A DNA stretch of 64,000 bases from DATBHM01 sp963772375 (GTDB taxonomy: Bacteria > Actinomycetota > UBA4738 > JACQTL01), in NCBI GenBank assembly GCA_963772375.1, contig CAVYXG010000001.1:558001-622000 (forward strand), read 5' to 3'. Both the position numbers and the translations under genes were made by a program. Below the pieces are notes generated by a model, which was not told the DNA's origin, did no database searches, and saw nothing but the letters and a program-made list of their open reading frames with translations. The stretch's first letter is position 1; every line of letters starts with the position of its first letter. Positions 6,893 to 16,997 of this stretch are shown here, one piece after another.

Positions 6893-7726
6893 ATGAGCAT
6901 CGAGCACGAGAACCTGCTGGGGATCGCCCGCCACGAGCGCGAGGCGCTGGGGCGCACGATCCAGTACACGCCGCCCGAGGCATGGGACACGGAGAGCCAC
7001 ACCGCCGGGTGGCGGATCCGCGACGTGGTCGGCCACCTGGCCGCCGCCGAGGTCGCCGCCGCAGCGGTCCTGGTCGGCGAGGAGCCGGCCGAGCTGCAGG
7101 CGTTCCTGAAGACCGACGACGGCCGGCTCGACCCCACGGTCGGCGGGTTCAACCGGTTCGCCGTCGGGCGTCGGGCCGACTCGCCACTGTTCGACATTAT
7201 CCGGGAGTGGGGCGGCGCGGCGGACCTGTTCCTCGTCCGGGCCTCGCTCGTGTCGGACGAGGACTGGGCGAGCCGCCGGGTGCCGTGGTTCGCCGGCGAG
7301 ATCCCGTTGCGGTACCTGGTGCAGTCCCGCGTCGGCGAGTGGTGGTCGCACGGTGAGGTCATCAGGGCGGGCGGCGGGCTGCTCCCCCGGCGGGAGCACT
7401 GGCCGATCTTCGCGCTGAACGACCTCGCGATCCGGACCCTGCCGTGGGCACTCGGGCTCGCCGGCAAGTCGTACCGGGGCCGGAGCGTCCTCGTCGAGCT
7501 CGAGGGAGCGGGCGGCGGGCGTTGGCACCACGGCCTCGGACCCCGGGAGGCCCCCGCGGAGGGCCGTCTCGCCGACGCGACCATCGGCGGCCGGGGGTAC
7601 GAGTTCGCCATGGTCGCCACGCGCCGGGTGGACGCCGACGACTACGTCGAGGACGGCTCGCTCACACTCGGGGGCAACGAGGACCTGGCCCTCGAGGTGC
7701 TCCGCGACCTGCGCGTCTTCGGGTAA
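6893..7726 (+). CDS. DinB-like / maleylpyruvate isomerase-family protein
   Basis: 277 residues. The first part has the DinB four-helix layout: GWRIRDVVGHLAAAE (residues ~42-56) with a conserved His, then a second His in WWSHGEVIR near residue 159. These metal-binding positions are typical of the mycothiol-dependent maleylpyruvate isomerase N-terminal domain group. The C-terminal ~100 residues resemble a sterol-carrier-like lid domain often fused in this group. The family performs thiol-dependent chemistry in actinobacteria, but the substrate here is unknown. It is upstream of the sigma/anti-sigma pair, with a 49-base gap. Confidence 0.75.
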   Translation: MSIEHENLLGIARHEREALGRTIQYTPPEAWDTESHTAGWRIRDVVGHLAAAEVAAAAVLVGEEPAELQAFLKTDDGRLDPTVGGFNRFAVGRRADSPLFDIIREWGGAADLFLVRASLVSDEDWASRRVPWFAGEIPLRYLVQSRVGEWWSHGEVIRAGGGLLPRREHWPIFALNDLAIRTLPWALGLAGKSYRGRSVLVELEGAGGGRWHHGLGPREAPAEGRLADATIGGRGYEFAMVATRRVDADDYVEDGSLTLGGNEDLALEVLRDLRVFG

Positions 7727-7775
7727 CAGACGCAAGCCCGAAGGCCGGTTCGCCCGTACTCTTACCGGAGAACCG

Positions 7776-8363
7776 ATGCGACGCGTGCGACCGATCCCGT
7801 CCACCCCGTCGGACCCCCGCCTGATGCGGGGGTTCGCCGCGGGTGACGTGCAGGCCTCGGAGGACCTGTACGACCGCTACGCCTCGCGCATCTACGGGCT
7901 GGGATTGGTGATGCTGGGAAACGAGGCGGCCGCGGAGGACCTGGTGCAGGACGCGTTCGTGAAGCTGCTTCGCACGGCCGAACGGTACGACCCGGCCCGG
8001 GGCTCGCTCGACACGTGGGTGCTGCTCGTGGCGCGGTCGCTCGCGCTGGACATGCTGCGCCGCCGGGTGCTGGAGGCCCGGACGATGGAGGCCACCCGCC
8101 CGCTGGACGACGCCGACCCCGGCCCCGGGCCGGACAAGGTGGCGGAGACCAGGGACCTCGTCGAACGGGCCCGCGCCGCGATGGGCGGGCTCACGGACGG
8201 CCAGCGGGCCGCGCTGGAGCTGGCCTACTTCGGGGGCAAGACGAGCGCGGAGGTCGCGGAGATGGAGGGCATCCCGCTCGGCACCGCGAAGACGAGGATC
8301 CGCTCCGGACTCCTCCGCCTCCGGGAGGCGCTGCAGCCCGACATCAAGGACGGCAGGGCATGA
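7776..8363 (+). CDS. ECF RNA polymerase sigma factor
   Basis: 195 residues with sigma region 2 (DLYDRYASRIYGLGLVML, then AAEDLVQDAFVKLLR, about residues 29-70) and region 4 (LTDGQRAALELAYFGGKT ... GTAKTRIRSGLLRLRE, about 138-187). These are the two domains of extracytoplasmic-function sigma factors, which direct RNA polymerase to stress promoters. Its TGA overlaps the ATG of the next gene, a membrane anti-sigma factor, which fixes both function and coupling. It resembles the SigK/RskA-linked group. Autoregulation is likely but no self-promoter was identified. Confidence 0.92.
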   Translation: MRRVRPIPSTPSDPRLMRGFAAGDVQASEDLYDRYASRIYGLGLVMLGNEAAAEDLVQDAFVKLLRTAERYDPARGSLDTWVLLVARSLALDMLRRRVLEARTMEATRPLDDADPGPGPDKVAETRDLVERARAAMGGLTDGQRAALELAYFGGKTSAEVAEMEGIPLGTAKTRIRSGLLRLREALQPDIKDGRA

Positions 8364-9109
8364 AGCAGGACGTGGACATCCGCTCCTGCGACGACGTCCG
8401 CGAGCTGCTGCCCGAGCACGTGCTGGGCACGCTCCCCGATGACGACGACGCCGCGGTCCGCCGGCACCTCCGCGGGTGTGGCGGGTGCCGCCGGGAGATG
8501 ACCATGCTCGGCGAGGGCCTCGCGACCTTCTCGCGGGCCGCCCACCAGGCCGACCCGCCCCCCGAGCTCCGGGACCGGGTCATGGGCGCCCTGGCCGACG
8601 AGCAGGCCGAGGCCGCGGCCAGGAAGGTCGCCACGCTGGCGCGGCATCGTCCCCGCCGGCGCTGGCTGCTCGCCGTGGCCGCCGCCATGGTGATCGTCGC
8701 CGGCACCGTGGCCTGGGGGACGGCCTCGTCGATGAGCGCGAACCGCAACCAGGCCGACGCCCTGGCCTACCACCAGTTCCTGCACGCCCTCGGCGGCAAG
8801 GACGTCCGGGTGGCCACGCTGCACGGGCCCGGCGCGCGCGACGTCGAGGGCAGCGCCATCCTGTACGACTCCGACGTCGGCCAGTCCTGGGTGCTGGTGC
8901 TCGTCCGCTCGCCGGGCGCCACCGGGCCGGTCCGCGTGGTGCTCCGCTCCCCCACTGGCCGCATCGACATGCACCGGACGGAGTTCAACTCGGAGGGGTC
9001 CTCCGACGTGTGGCTCGTGACGTCGACCGACATCTCGAAGTTCGATCGGGTGTACGTCTACGACGGGTCCGGCCACCAGCTGGCCAGCGGCCGCGTCGTG
9101 ATGTCGTAG
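8360..9109 (+). CDS. Membrane anti-sigma factor with zinc-binding ASD (RskA-like)
   Basis: 249 residues. The cytosolic N-terminus has the zinc anti-sigma motif H36-x3-C40-x2-C43 in RRHLRGCGGCRREM. A single transmembrane helix spans about residues 97-117 (WLLAVAAAMVIVAGTVAWG). The extracytoplasmic C-terminus resembles the RskA C-terminal domain, ending with VWLVTSTDI and GRVVMS. It should hold the coupled sigma factor inactive until released by a signal, usually by regulated proteolysis. The ATG overlaps the sigma factor's TGA by one base pair step (ATGA). Confidence 0.9.
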   Translation: MKQDVDIRSCDDVRELLPEHVLGTLPDDDDAAVRRHLRGCGGCRREMTMLGEGLATFSRAAHQADPPPELRDRVMGALADEQAEAAARKVATLARHRPRRRWLLAVAAAMVIVAGTVAWGTASSMSANRNQADALAYHQFLHALGGKDVRVATLHGPGARDVEGSAILYDSDVGQSWVLVLVRSPGATGPVRVVLRSPTGRIDMHRTEFNSEGSSDVWLVTSTDISKFDRVYVYDGSGHQLASGRVVMS

Positions 9110-9120
9110 CCCCGGAGCGG

Positions 9121-10110
9121 TCAGGCGCCCCGGGCGATCTCCAGCTTGCGGACCTCACGGCGCACGGCGCCGAACCGGTACTTGTAGGCGAGGTCGCCCT
9201 TCAGCATGTCGAACGTCCCGCACCCGTCGGCTATGGCGTGCTCGATGAGGTCGGCCACGAGCACCATCCCCGGCGCGAGCTCGCGCATCGACCGGTCGAA
9301 CGCCGAGTTGTAGAGATTGAAGACGCCGCGATGGCGGAACGCGATCGCACCCGCCAACCGGACGCCGCCCGCCTCGAGGAACGCCAGGTGGAACTCCCCT
9401 TGGGGGATGAACAGCTCGCCGAGGCGCCGGAAGAACAGCTCCATCCCCGGCACCATGAAGTGCCCCTTGGGCCCCTCGCTGGTGCGGTGCATCTCGGCGA
9501 ACAGGCCGAGGTCGTCCTCGAGCGTCCCCGGCGTCGCGAACACCACCCGGTGCTCCCCCACCTCGGCGTCCAGCCGGCGGGCCTTCCTGCGGAGCTCGTG
9601 GCGGAGCTTGCCGGGAAGCCCCGCCAGGTAGTCGTCCCACGTCGGGGCGAGCTCGAGGAACGGCGCCACGGCGTCGAGGCCGGGCTCGATCGAGAGGCCG
9701 AGCGACCCGGCCGCGTCGGCCATGCGGGGCAGCCACGGCGAGTCCTCGCCCAGGCCGCGGAGATCGGCCGACGACCAGTCGCCGCGTTCGGCCAGCGCGC
9801 CCAGCAGCTCCTTGGCGAACGCGTCCTCGTACCCCGCAGCGCCCACCGGGCCCATGTAGTCGGTGACCTCGGTTCCCCCCAGGAACCGCAGCAGCCCGCG
9901 CTCGTGCAGCTCGAAGGCGCACGCTCCGACGGTTCGGCCATCCTCCTCACCGAACGCCAGCTGCAGGCGCGTGTCGTGGCCGAACTCCTCCCAGTAGAGC
10001 TTCAAGTACCGCGGCTGGTGGAAGAACGTCGTGGTCGGGTCCGAGTCGACCAGCTGGATCCACTCCGGACGGAAGAAGTCGCGAGCGTCCTCCGAGAACA
10101 CGATCCGCAT
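9121..10110 (-). CDS. GNAT / FemAB-like acyltransferase
   Basis: 329 residues with the double-GNAT layout of BioF2/CelD and FemX-like proteins: TFFHQPRYLKLYWEEFGH near the start, the substrate region around ELRRKARRLDAE, and RLAGAIAFRHRGVFNLYNSA in the second half followed by GTFDMLKGDLAYKYRFG. Members transfer acyl or aminoacyl groups in cell-envelope synthesis. ATG 10110 gives the natural MRIVFSED start; a GTG two codons earlier is an alternative. It lies 13 bases downstream of a methyltransferase gene and converges with the anti-sigma gene. The specific substrate is unknown. Confidence 0.75.
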   Translation of the reverse strand: MRIVFSEDARDFFRPEWIQLVDSDPTTTFFHQPRYLKLYWEEFGHDTRLQLAFGEEDGRTVGACAFELHERGLLRFLGGTEVTDYMGPVGAAGYEDAFAKELLGALAERGDWSSADLRGLGEDSPWLPRMADAAGSLGLSIEPGLDAVAPFLELAPTWDDYLAGLPGKLRHELRRKARRLDAEVGEHRVVFATPGTLEDDLGLFAEMHRTSEGPKGHFMVPGMELFFRRLGELFIPQGEFHLAFLEAGGVRLAGAIAFRHRGVFNLYNSAFDRSMRELAPGMVLVADLIEHAIADGCGTFDMLKGDLAYKYRFGAVRREVRKLEIARGA

Positions 10111-10123
10111 GGCCACCGGCTGC

Positions 10124-10687
10124 CTATCGGTCCAGGACGAACACCGAGTGCGGATACATCCAGAACGTCGGGAACGCGGGCCGGTACGTCTCGGCGTGGA
10201 CGATGGACAGATCGCGACTCTTGAACACCCGCAGCCACCCGTCGGGGCTCCGGAACGTGAACGGGCACGGCACCCCGTGTCGCCAGTTGAGCAGCCGGTC
10301 CCAGAACTTGTTGAACATGAGATCGAGCCGGTTCTCCGGCGTGTCCTCCAGGATGATCACGCGCCGCCGGGCGATCCGGACGGCCTCGTCGAGGAGCCGC
10401 AGCTGGTCCGACCACGCCTCGACGTGGTGGAACACGAACATCATCAGCGCCACGTCGAACGACCGGTCCCCCACCGGAACCGAGAACGGGTCGTCCTGCT
10501 GGATGAAGGGCAAGCTCTTCGCACGGTTGCGGTAGGACACGACGTCGGTCAGCGTGGGGACGACGCCGGTGCGCTCCTGGAGCCACCGGCTGATGAACCC
10601 GGTTCCCGCGCCCAGGTCGAGCATGGTCTCGCCGCGTTCGAGCCACGGCGTGACCTTCGACCCTTCCTCGTTCTCCCGCAGGAACAT
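10124..10687 (-). CDS. Class I SAM-dependent methyltransferase
   Basis: 187 residues with a Rossmann methyltransferase core: MLDLGAGTGFISRWL (motif I, ~residues 22-36), VGDRSFDVALMMFVFHHVE (motif IV area) and RRRVIILED. ATG 10687 follows GAGGG at four bases. The substrate is unknown. It forms a probable operon with the following acyltransferase, which hints at a small-molecule or lipid modification pair. Its start lies 37 bases downstream of the DUF2207 gene's stop. Confidence 0.8.
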   Translation of the reverse strand: MFLRENEEGSKVTPWLERGETMLDLGAGTGFISRWLQERTGVVPTLTDVVSYRNRAKSLPFIQQDDPFSVPVGDRSFDVALMMFVFHHVEAWSDQLRLLDEAVRIARRRVIILEDTPENRLDLMFNKFWDRLLNWRHGVPCPFTFRSPDGWLRVFKSRDLSIVHAETYRPAFPTFWMYPHSVFVLDR

Positions 10688-10724
10688 CGCCCTCAATGAT
10701 AGGTGTGACCTGCGGCAGTCCCCG

Positions 10725-12608
10725 TCAGCGCGCGCCGACGTGCGTTCCGCCGCCGCCGAAGCCGCCTCCACTCGAGAACGACCCCCCGAAGCTCGAGAAC
10801 GAGCTGATCCCCGAGGACGACGACGACCCCGAGTGCACCGCGCTCGACGGCGGGATCCTCGATGCGGTGTGGAACGCCGTGAGCAGCGCCAGCGAGGTGA
10901 AGTTCGTGGACGCGCCGGGCCAGGGTGCCGGGAGGCGCTCCACCGGGACGAGCGACCCGACCTGCTTCGCGACCTCCTTGGCGACGCCGAGCGCCATGGC
11001 GTACTCGAGGTACTGCTCCCAGATGATCACGGCGAGGGCTGGCGCGTCCGGCAGCGACGAGAAGTGCTTGAGGTAGCTCCGGAACCCCCGCCACGGCGCC
11101 ATGCGGGCCTTCAGCTCGGGATCGAGCTTGGGTGGCACCGAAAGGCCGACCGGCAGCGCGATCAGGATGCACTCCCAGAAGAACACCTGCGGCAGCCCCG
11201 CGACGTCGCCGGCCGAGATGGCCAGCGCGCTCCCCACGATCGCCCCGATCAGGGCGGACCACAGGATGATCCGACGGGCCGGGCGCTTCTGGTTCTTGGG
11301 GACCGTTCCGATCCGGCTCTTCGACCGCGCGGTCAGGTCGTTCGTCCACTTCTTGAACCGGTTGCTGGAACCCTTGTGCCGCAACGAGTTCAGCGATATC
11401 CGCCCGTCGTCGCCGACCCCGTCCCCGCCCTTGTCGGGCCGTCCCGGCGTTCCCGCATGCGCGCCCTGGCCGAACAGGAAGTCGACGAAGTCGCGGTCGA
11501 CGTCGGCCTGGGGCTCCCCGACGAGCTTGATCCGGAAGTCGGTCGGGTTCGACACGGTGCCCACCGGCTGGAGGTCGAGCACGCCGGTCCGGGCCAGGTG
11601 CAGCATCTCCGTGCCGTACGCGGTGGTCGAGAACGTCTGGCCCCGGATGGTCCCCCACAGCACGGCGATGTCGACGGGGTCGGCGGGCTCCGGCGGCTGG
11701 GTGACGTCGTCGGGGACACCGATTCGGTCCTTGAGCCGCGCCCCGATGGCCACGAGGATCCAGAACACCGGCAGCCCCGCCAGGATCAGCAGCGCCAGCA
11801 GCTCCCGATGGTTGGCGGAGGAGAACCAGCTGGGCCGGCCGCCCGGGAACTCCTGCTTCCCGATCTTGGCGACGTCGATCTCGTCGCTCGACTGGTACGC
11901 GAGCGGCACGGCGCCGGGCGGGAACAGGATGGTCCCCTCGACGGACCCGTCGGCCGGCACGTTCCGCGCCACGAACACCACGTTCTGCGGGGTCACGACG
12001 CGGAAGGTTCCGTCCCCCGAGCCGAACGCCTTCGCGTGCACCTCGCCCCGCTCGAGCGGCCGCGACGGCCCCGACGGCGGCGCCTCCGGTGGCGGCGGCG
12101 GGCACGGATTCGAGGGTCGCGGGTGCGGCCCCGTGGCCACGCCGGGCAGGTGGACGTTGATCACGACCTGTTGCGCCGGACCACCCGACGACCCCACGAA
12201 CTGCTGGTACAGGTGGGCGAAGTTCGAGTAGACCAGCACCGCGCACCGCAGCCGGTACGTGATCACGAACGTCTGCCGGCCGGTCTCGAACTGCGGGAAG
12301 TCCCATTCTGCCTGGAACTCCGGCCCGTCCGTGACGTCGCGGGTGTTCAGCTGCTCGTCGCCCTGGGAGACCGAGAAGCCCTCGACGAGCGCGTGCGGCC
12401 AGTCGATCCCGTACGTCCCCACGCTGAACTCGCCGCCCGAGAAGAGGAACGTCCGCTGCTCCACGAGGTCGAGCGACCCGTCCGGCAGCACGGTCGCGTC
12501 GATCGCCACCGACGGGAACGAGAAGCTCTTGTCGCGGGCCGAGGCGCCCGGGGCGGCCACGACGGCGACGATCAACGCGATGCCGACCGAGGCCAGCAGC
12601 CGCCGCAC
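10725..12608 (-). CDS. DUF2207-family secreted-loop membrane protein
   Basis: 627 residues. An N-terminal signal/anchor segment (LLASVGIALIVAVVAAPGASA) precedes a large extracytoplasmic DUF2207 domain (~30-270) containing LVEQRTFLFSGGEFSVGTYG. Then come a membrane helix (~287-310), a charged cytoplasmic part, two more helices (~445-490), and a tail rich in Gly and Ser ending in GGGFGGGG. That glycine-rich tail is typical of the TPM/DUF2207 proteins. The family is of unknown function. GTG at 12608 immediately follows the TAG of the upstream Ca2+/H+ antiporter, so co-translation is likely. Confidence 0.75.
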   Translation of the reverse strand: MRRLLASVGIALIVAVVAAPGASARDKSFSFPSVAIDATVLPDGSLDLVEQRTFLFSGGEFSVGTYGIDWPHALVEGFSVSQGDEQLNTRDVTDGPEFQAEWDFPQFETGRQTFVITYRLRCAVLVYSNFAHLYQQFVGSSGGPAQQVVINVHLPGVATGPHPRPSNPCPPPPPEAPPSGPSRPLERGEVHAKAFGSGDGTFRVVTPQNVVFVARNVPADGSVEGTILFPPGAVPLAYQSSDEIDVAKIGKQEFPGGRPSWFSSANHRELLALLILAGLPVFWILVAIGARLKDRIGVPDDVTQPPEPADPVDIAVLWGTIRGQTFSTTAYGTEMLHLARTGVLDLQPVGTVSNPTDFRIKLVGEPQADVDRDFVDFLFGQGAHAGTPGRPDKGGDGVGDDGRISLNSLRHKGSSNRFKKWTNDLTARSKSRIGTVPKNQKRPARRIILWSALIGAIVGSALAISAGDVAGLPQVFFWECILIALPVGLSVPPKLDPELKARMAPWRGFRSYLKHFSSLPDAPALAVIIWEQYLEYAMALGVAKEVAKQVGSLVPVERLPAPWPGASTNFTSLALLTAFHTASRIPPSSAVHSGSSSSSGISSFSSFGGSFSSGGGFGGGGTHVGAR

Positions 12609-13685
12609 CTACAGGTGCTCCACGAAGAAGAACGAGACGGCCATGATCACGTAGGCCCCCAGCAGCTGCGCGCCCTCCAGCCAGTTGCTCTCGCCGTCGC
12701 GCGAGATCAGCGAGACCAGGAGCGCCGCGAGCGCCACCGCGGCGATCTCGAACGGGCTGAACAGGAAGCTCATCGGGTGCCCGACCGCCGCGCTGATGAA
12801 CACGAGCAGCGGCGCCACGAACAGGGCGATCTGCACCGACGACCCGATCGCGATCTCGAGCGTGACGTCCATACGGTTCTTCAGGGCGAACGTCACGGCG
12901 CTCGAGTGCTCAGCCGCGTTCCCGATGACCGGGATGACGATCAGCCCCACGAAGAACTTCGACAGGCCGATCTTGTCGAGCGCGGGCTCGAGCGCCCCGA
13001 CCAGGATCTCCGACATCCATGCCGTGAGCCCGGTGGCGATCAGCAGGACGACGACCGCCCGCTGGCGCGGCCACGCGGGTTCCTCCTGCTCGCTCGGGAC
13101 CCGGAACAGGTGCTCGTGCGTGACCATGGTGAACAGCAGCGCACAGGCGTAGAGCGACATCAGCACCAGCGCGACGACCACGCTCACCGTCTCGCGTTCG
13201 ACGAACGCCGTGGAGTGCGTCGTGAGGACGAACAGCGCCGGCATGAGCAGCCCGGCCACCGCCAGCATGAGCGACGTCGAATGCACGCCGGCCGCCGCCG
13301 CGCTGAACCGCTGCTCCTTGTGTTTGAGTCCGCCCAGCAGCATGGACAGGCCGAGCACGAGCAGCAGGTTCCCGATGATCGAACCGGTGAGCGACGCCAG
13401 CACGACGTCGGTCTCGTTCTTCAGGATCAGGAAGAACGAGATGATCAGCTCGGCCACGTTCCCGAACGTTGCGTTGAGCAGCCCGCCCACGCGCGGCCCG
13501 GCGTGCGCGGCGAGCTGCTCGGTGGCCCGCCCGATCAGCCCGGCCAGCGGGACGATCGCCGCTGCCGCCGTCAGGAACGTCAGCAGGTCGTTGTGGATGG
13601 CGTAGTCGCTGATGGCCGCGATCGGGATGAAGACCAGCAGCCAGTCGAGGCTCGGCCGGCGGAGGTCGATGGGCTTGTACGCCAT
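12609..13685 (-). CDS. cax: Calcium/proton antiporter (CaCA family)
   Basis: 358 residues, about 11 membrane helices. Both alpha repeats of CaCA cation antiporters are clear: NATFGNVAELIISFFLILK (~residues 71-89) and VIGNAAEHSSAVTFALKN (~252-269), each with the key Glu. The protein exports Ca2+ in exchange for protons across the inner membrane. A short acidic loop, PSEQEEPAWPRQR, separates the halves. It is followed without a gap by the DUF2207 gene. The symbol follows the Cax branch; bacterial ChaA is the alternative name. Confidence 0.88.
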   Translation of the reverse strand: MAYKPIDLRRPSLDWLLVFIPIAAISDYAIHNDLLTFLTAAAAIVPLAGLIGRATEQLAAHAGPRVGGLLNATFGNVAELIISFFLILKNETDVVLASLTGSIIGNLLLVLGLSMLLGGLKHKEQRFSAAAAGVHSTSLMLAVAGLLMPALFVLTTHSTAFVERETVSVVVALVLMSLYACALLFTMVTHEHLFRVPSEQEEPAWPRQRAVVVLLIATGLTAWMSEILVGALEPALDKIGLSKFFVGLIVIPVIGNAAEHSSAVTFALKNRMDVTLEIAIGSSVQIALFVAPLLVFISAAVGHPMSFLFSPFEIAAVALAALLVSLISRDGESNWLEGAQLLGAYVIMAVSFFFVEHL

Positions 13686-13768
13686 GTGGGCGGCAGCCTA
13701 TTGGCGCGAGGGGCCGGTTGCGACCCAGATGCTTCGGAACCTGTCGTCTGCCGAGGCCGAGCCTTCGC

Positions 13769-16700
13769 TCACTCCGACGCGAGCGCTTCGAGCCCGGCCC
13801 GCGCCCCGGCGGCGCTCGCCAGGTCGCCCTTCCGCTCGTACAGCTCGAGCGCCCCTCGGGTGACCGCCATGGCCTCGTCGCGGCGACCCGCGGTTCGGAG
13901 CACATAGGCGAGGGCCATCCGCGCGTCGGCCCGGCTCCTGATGTAGTCGGTCGAATCGATCGCCCCCACCGATTCGTTCGCCAGCGTCTCCGCCGCTCGA
14001 AACTCGCCCCGGTCGGCCAGCACCTTGGCCTGGGTGGCACGCCACTGCATCTGTGAGAGCCGGTCATCGGGCGTGGCCGCCTCCGTCGACCCGCGGGCGA
14101 ACCGCTCCGCCTCCAGCGCCTTCCCCTGACGCCACATCACCTCCGCCAGGACGGATTCGAGCGTGGAGAGCCATCCACGCTCCCCGGCCTGTTCGAGCGT
14201 CGTGACCGCCTCGAGCATCGGGCCCTCCGCCCGCGCCGGATCCCCGGCGGTCAGCTCCGCCCAGCCCAGGTACATGGCGGTTGCGGCCCGGAACATTCGC
14301 TCGCCGAGCTCGTCGCAGATGTCCCGGGCACGCTGCCACGACGCCCGTGCGCCGTCGATCCTCCCCACCATCGCGTACAGCCACGCGAGGTTCATCGCCG
14401 CCCGCGTCTCGGTCAGCTTCGAGCCTCCCGCGCGCTCCAGCAGCGCCGGGATGCGCACCAGCGCCTCGGCGACCGGCGTCGGGCCGTTCCCCACCGCGCT
14501 GGCGAGCGACGCGTACCCGGTGAGCTCGCTGCGTCGATCACCGGCCTGCCGAGCGTGATGGATCGACCGCTCCAGCGCCGACTCCGCTTCCGCACATCGG
14601 CCCAGGTACATGCGGAGGCTGCCGACCAGAGCCCATGCCTCGCCGAGCGCGCGGTCGCCGCCGATCCCCTCGAGGCTCGGCATCAGCGAATCGAGCTCGA
14701 CCAGGAGGGCCTCGTAGGTTCCCGATGACAGACGAAGCCGGAGCACCAGACGGCGGAGCTCGACGAGGCCCTCGGTCGCCCGATCGCGGGTGGCGCGCGC
14801 GAGTGTCGCCGCCTCCTCCAGGGTCGCCGCCTCTTCCTCGAGGCGCCCTCCGGCGTAGAGCGCAAGGCTCAGATCGGCCAGCAGGGCGGGACGCCCGGGG
14901 TCGTCGGGCTCGAGCAGGGCGAGCGCACGAGACAGCAGCTTCTCGGCCGCCGGGACGTCGCCTCGTCCCAACGCGGACACGCCCGACCTCGCGAGCATGC
15001 CGCTCGCCTCCGCGGCGAGGCGTCGCGAGCGATCGTCAACGGCACCAAGCTCCACCAGATACCGGTGGGCCTGCTCGAGGTGGTACGCGACGATCTCCTC
15101 GTACTCCGGAAGGCGCTCGCCCGCCGCACCCTCGAGCCACGACGCGAACAGCTGGTGCATCTCCACCCGGGTTCGTTTCGGCATCGATTCGTACGCAACA
15201 TCGCGGACCAGGATGTGGCCGAAACGAAACGCATCCTCCCCCGCGAACGGGGAGGGCTCCGGTCTGATCAGCTCCCTGCGGAGCAGGGTCTGCAGATGCC
15301 CGCCGACGGCACCGCGCGCTGCCTCCGGCGACAGGTGGGCGACCGCACCCCAGTAGAAGACCTGACCGACCACCGAAGCCCGCTGGATCACCGCCCGCTC
15401 CTCGTCGAGCAGCCGGTCCAGCCGTGCCGTGATCAGCGCCTGGATCGTCGTGGGCGCGGACACGCGGGAGACGTCGCCCCCGGAGACCCACTGCCCGTCG
15501 TCGCGCCGGAGCACTCCGTCGTCGATCAGCATTCGCAGCATCTCCTCGACGAACAGCGGGTTGCCCTCGGCGGTGTCGGCGATGAGCACCTGGACATGCG
15601 CGGGGAGCTGTGCCTGTCCGAGCAGATTCCCCATGAGCCGTTCGCTGTCACCGGCGGCGAGCGGCGAGAGCTCCAGGATCGCCCCGGTCCGGCCCCAGTC
15701 GGGCCGGTCCTGCCGGAGCTCCGGCCGGGCGGTGCACACGAGGAGCATCGAGTGCCCATGGCTGAACCCCGCGATGTATTCGATGAGATCGAGCAGCGTG
15801 GGTTCGGCCCAGTGGATGTCGTCGAACACCGCCACCAGGGGCCGATCCGCCGCGAGGCCTCGAAGGCAGCCCGGATGGCCCAGGACGTCTCCTGGATCGC
15901 GCCGCTTCCCCCCACGAGACCGATCGCGGAACCCAGCCGCTCAGGCCTGCATCGTCGTCCGCGCGACCCTCGAGTAGCCGGCCGATCTTCTCCAGCGCCC
16001 CTCGAGAGGAGTCCCCCTCGTCGATGCCCGCCGCCTGCCGGACCATCTCCGCCACCGGCCAAAACGTGATCCCGTCGCCATAGGGCAGACAATGGCCCTC
16101 GAGGACGCGCGCGCGGTCCGCGAGCGAGGACAGCAGCTCGAGCGTCAGCCGGGACTTCCCCACGCCGGCCTCGCCGAGGACGGTGACGAGCTCGCAGGAG
16201 GCGTCGCGCTCCACTCGGTCGAACGCATCCTGCAGCCTCCGGAGCTCGCCCTCCCGGCCCACCATCGCCGAGTCCAGACGGCGGGCCACCGGGGGAGCGC
16301 CGGCGACCACCTCGAGGAGCCGGTACGCCGGAACGGGCTGCTCCTTCCCCTTCACCGTGAGCGGCTCGACGCCCTCGACCCGCACGGCGTCGCGAACCAG
16401 GCGGTACGTGTCGGCCCCCATCAGGATCTCGCCCGGCTGGGCGGCCTGCTCCAGCCGGGCCGCGACGTTGACGGGGTCCCCGGAGACGAACGACTGGCCG
16501 GACGATGGATCTCCCGCCACGACCTCCCCGGTGTTCACCCCGGTCCGAATCTCCAATCGCGCTCCGAGCGATCGCTCGAGCTCGCCGCTGAGCTCGGACA
16601 CCGCCCCCAGGAGATCGCTGCCGGCCCGCAGAGCGCGAAGGGCATCGTCCTCGTGGGCCACCGGCACCCCGAACACCGCCATGACGGCGTCGCCGATGAA

Positions 16701-16946
16701 CTTCTCCACGGTCCCGCCGTGACGCTCGAGCACCGTTCTGGCCGACTCGAAATACCTCGACATCACCCCTCGCACGGCCTCGGGATCGAGACGCTCACCG
16801 AGTGCCGTCGAGCCGGTCACGTCGCAGAACAGGACCGTCACGATCTTGCGGATCTCCTCGCGTTCGCCCGCGAGCGGCGTGCGGCAGAAGCCGCAGAACT
16901 CGAACCCCGGCGGGTTCTCCCGGCCGCAGTTCGGGCACGAGGCCAT
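13769..16946 (-). pseudogene. Adenylate cyclase / AAA ATPase / TPR regulator with two frameshifts
   Basis: The conceptual protein is about 1,059 residues: an N-terminal zinc ribbon (SCPNCGRENPPGFEFCGFC), a class III nucleotide cyclase domain (~35-215; VLFCDVTGSTALGERL, GDAVMAVFG), an ATPase domain with Walker A GEAGVGKSRL (~253), and a long TPR-like C-terminus. The reading frame breaks twice. The first break is after RADDDAG (15941-15953), where the next frame continues PERLGSAIGLVGG. The second is after IRAAFEA (15852-15865), where the third frame continues LAADRPLVAVFDDIHW. Each break is a one-base loss in an AGGCCT context. Intact pieces are 16946-15950 and 15835-13769. Relatives are large signal-responsive regulators. 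It follows sufU by 51 bases. Confidence 0.75.
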
Positions 16947-16997
16947 GAGCCGAGTGTAGGTGGACGGCCGGTCGCCAGGAAGTCGGGCGTGGGCCGG

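Noticed and set aside
10554..13907. A 1,117-codon open frame on the plus strand
   Set aside because: It lies opposite the DUF2207 and antiporter genes, which have clear domains and starts; its text is Arg/Glu-rich without motifs.
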